Of a stretch of DNA of 64,000 nt, positions 62,859 through 64,000 are shown in pieces. A program made the translations under genes and the position numbers. The notes beneath the pieces are model-generated. The model saw only the letters and a program-made list of their open reading frames with translations, did no database searches and had not been told where the DNA came from. Source of the stretch: Azospirillum picis. Lineage in GTDB: Bacteria > Pseudomonadota > Alphaproteobacteria > Azospirillales > Azospirillaceae. Location: the NCBI RefSeq assembly GCF_017876115.1, contig NZ_JAGINO010000028.1:1-64000 (forward strand), given 5' to 3'. Each line of letters begins with the position of its first letter. Position 1 is the first letter of the stretch.

Positions 62859-64000
<1,142 letters not shown>

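Overview
The window is GC-rich DNA, probably from an Azospirillum-like alphaproteobacterium (Rhodospirillales). That placement is an inference from codon bias, the CPA2 antiporter / PAS-hybrid kinase / galM-pyk gene content and the IS66 and recombinase elements; there is no rRNA to confirm it. The DNA is a mosaic. A core-like left end is followed by a compositionally odd RTX gene, a tRNA-borne integrative island, a helicase-nuclease operon, a nested transposon wreck, and a long leftward operon for an extracellular contractile injection system (eCIS) that runs off the right edge.

Region 1 (1-15.4 kb) is housekeeping and signalling: a cation/proton antiporter with an RCK domain, a 46-residue membrane peptide, a phosphoribosyltransferase-like fusion protein, a DUF3891 protein, a 1149-residue hybrid histidine kinase, a HAD phosphatase, aldose 1-epimerase, pyruvate kinase, a small soluble protein and an AraC regulator. 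Region 2 (15.4-18.9 kb) has a long AT-rich gap and a type I-secreted RTX protein whose first half is AT-rich and second half GC-rich, ending at a clear terminator.

Region 3 (18.97-28 kb) begins with a broken integrase converging on a 3' tRNA-Arg fragment that keeps its own terminator, which looks like an attachment site. Behind it lies a small element with a Cro/XRE-type regulator, a minimal prim-pol protein, an HNH protein, a second intact integrase with an excisionase-like gene, a divergent repressor and several small unknown genes. It has no capsid, tail or conjugation genes. An 18-bp palindrome, AGTTCCGACGTCGGAACT, occurs upstream of its regulator, and a one-mismatch copy lies at the int/HNH junction. 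Region 4 (28.05-34.8 kb) is a two-gene operon: a 1664-residue SF1 helicase with a C-terminal Vsr/DUF559-like nuclease, and a DUF4236 - transmembrane - SH3 protein. This is a candidate anti-phage system.

Region 5 (34.8-40.5 kb) is decayed: a replication-type winged-helix gene, a helicase-like scrap, and an IS66 transposase interrupted by a serine-recombinase element that is itself frameshifted, all inserted into a receiver-domain gene. Region 6 (40.7-64 kb, all minus strand, mostly 1-11 nt overlaps) is the eCIS. In transcription order it encodes an AAA+ ATPase (5' end outside the window), a small conserved-looking protein, a DUF4157 effector-like protein with an internal HAE/PCxxC deaminase-type domain and a CFI-box tail, a tube-initiator-like protein, a LysM protein, a gpD-like hub, a gpV-like spike, a PAAR-like tip, a gp25-like protein, two large baseplate proteins, a gpI-like protein, a 1244-residue fibre-like protein with a beta-propeller-type insertion, and a 1465-residue multi-domain glycosyltransferase/methyltransferase. 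Sheath and tube genes are absent and presumably lie to the right.
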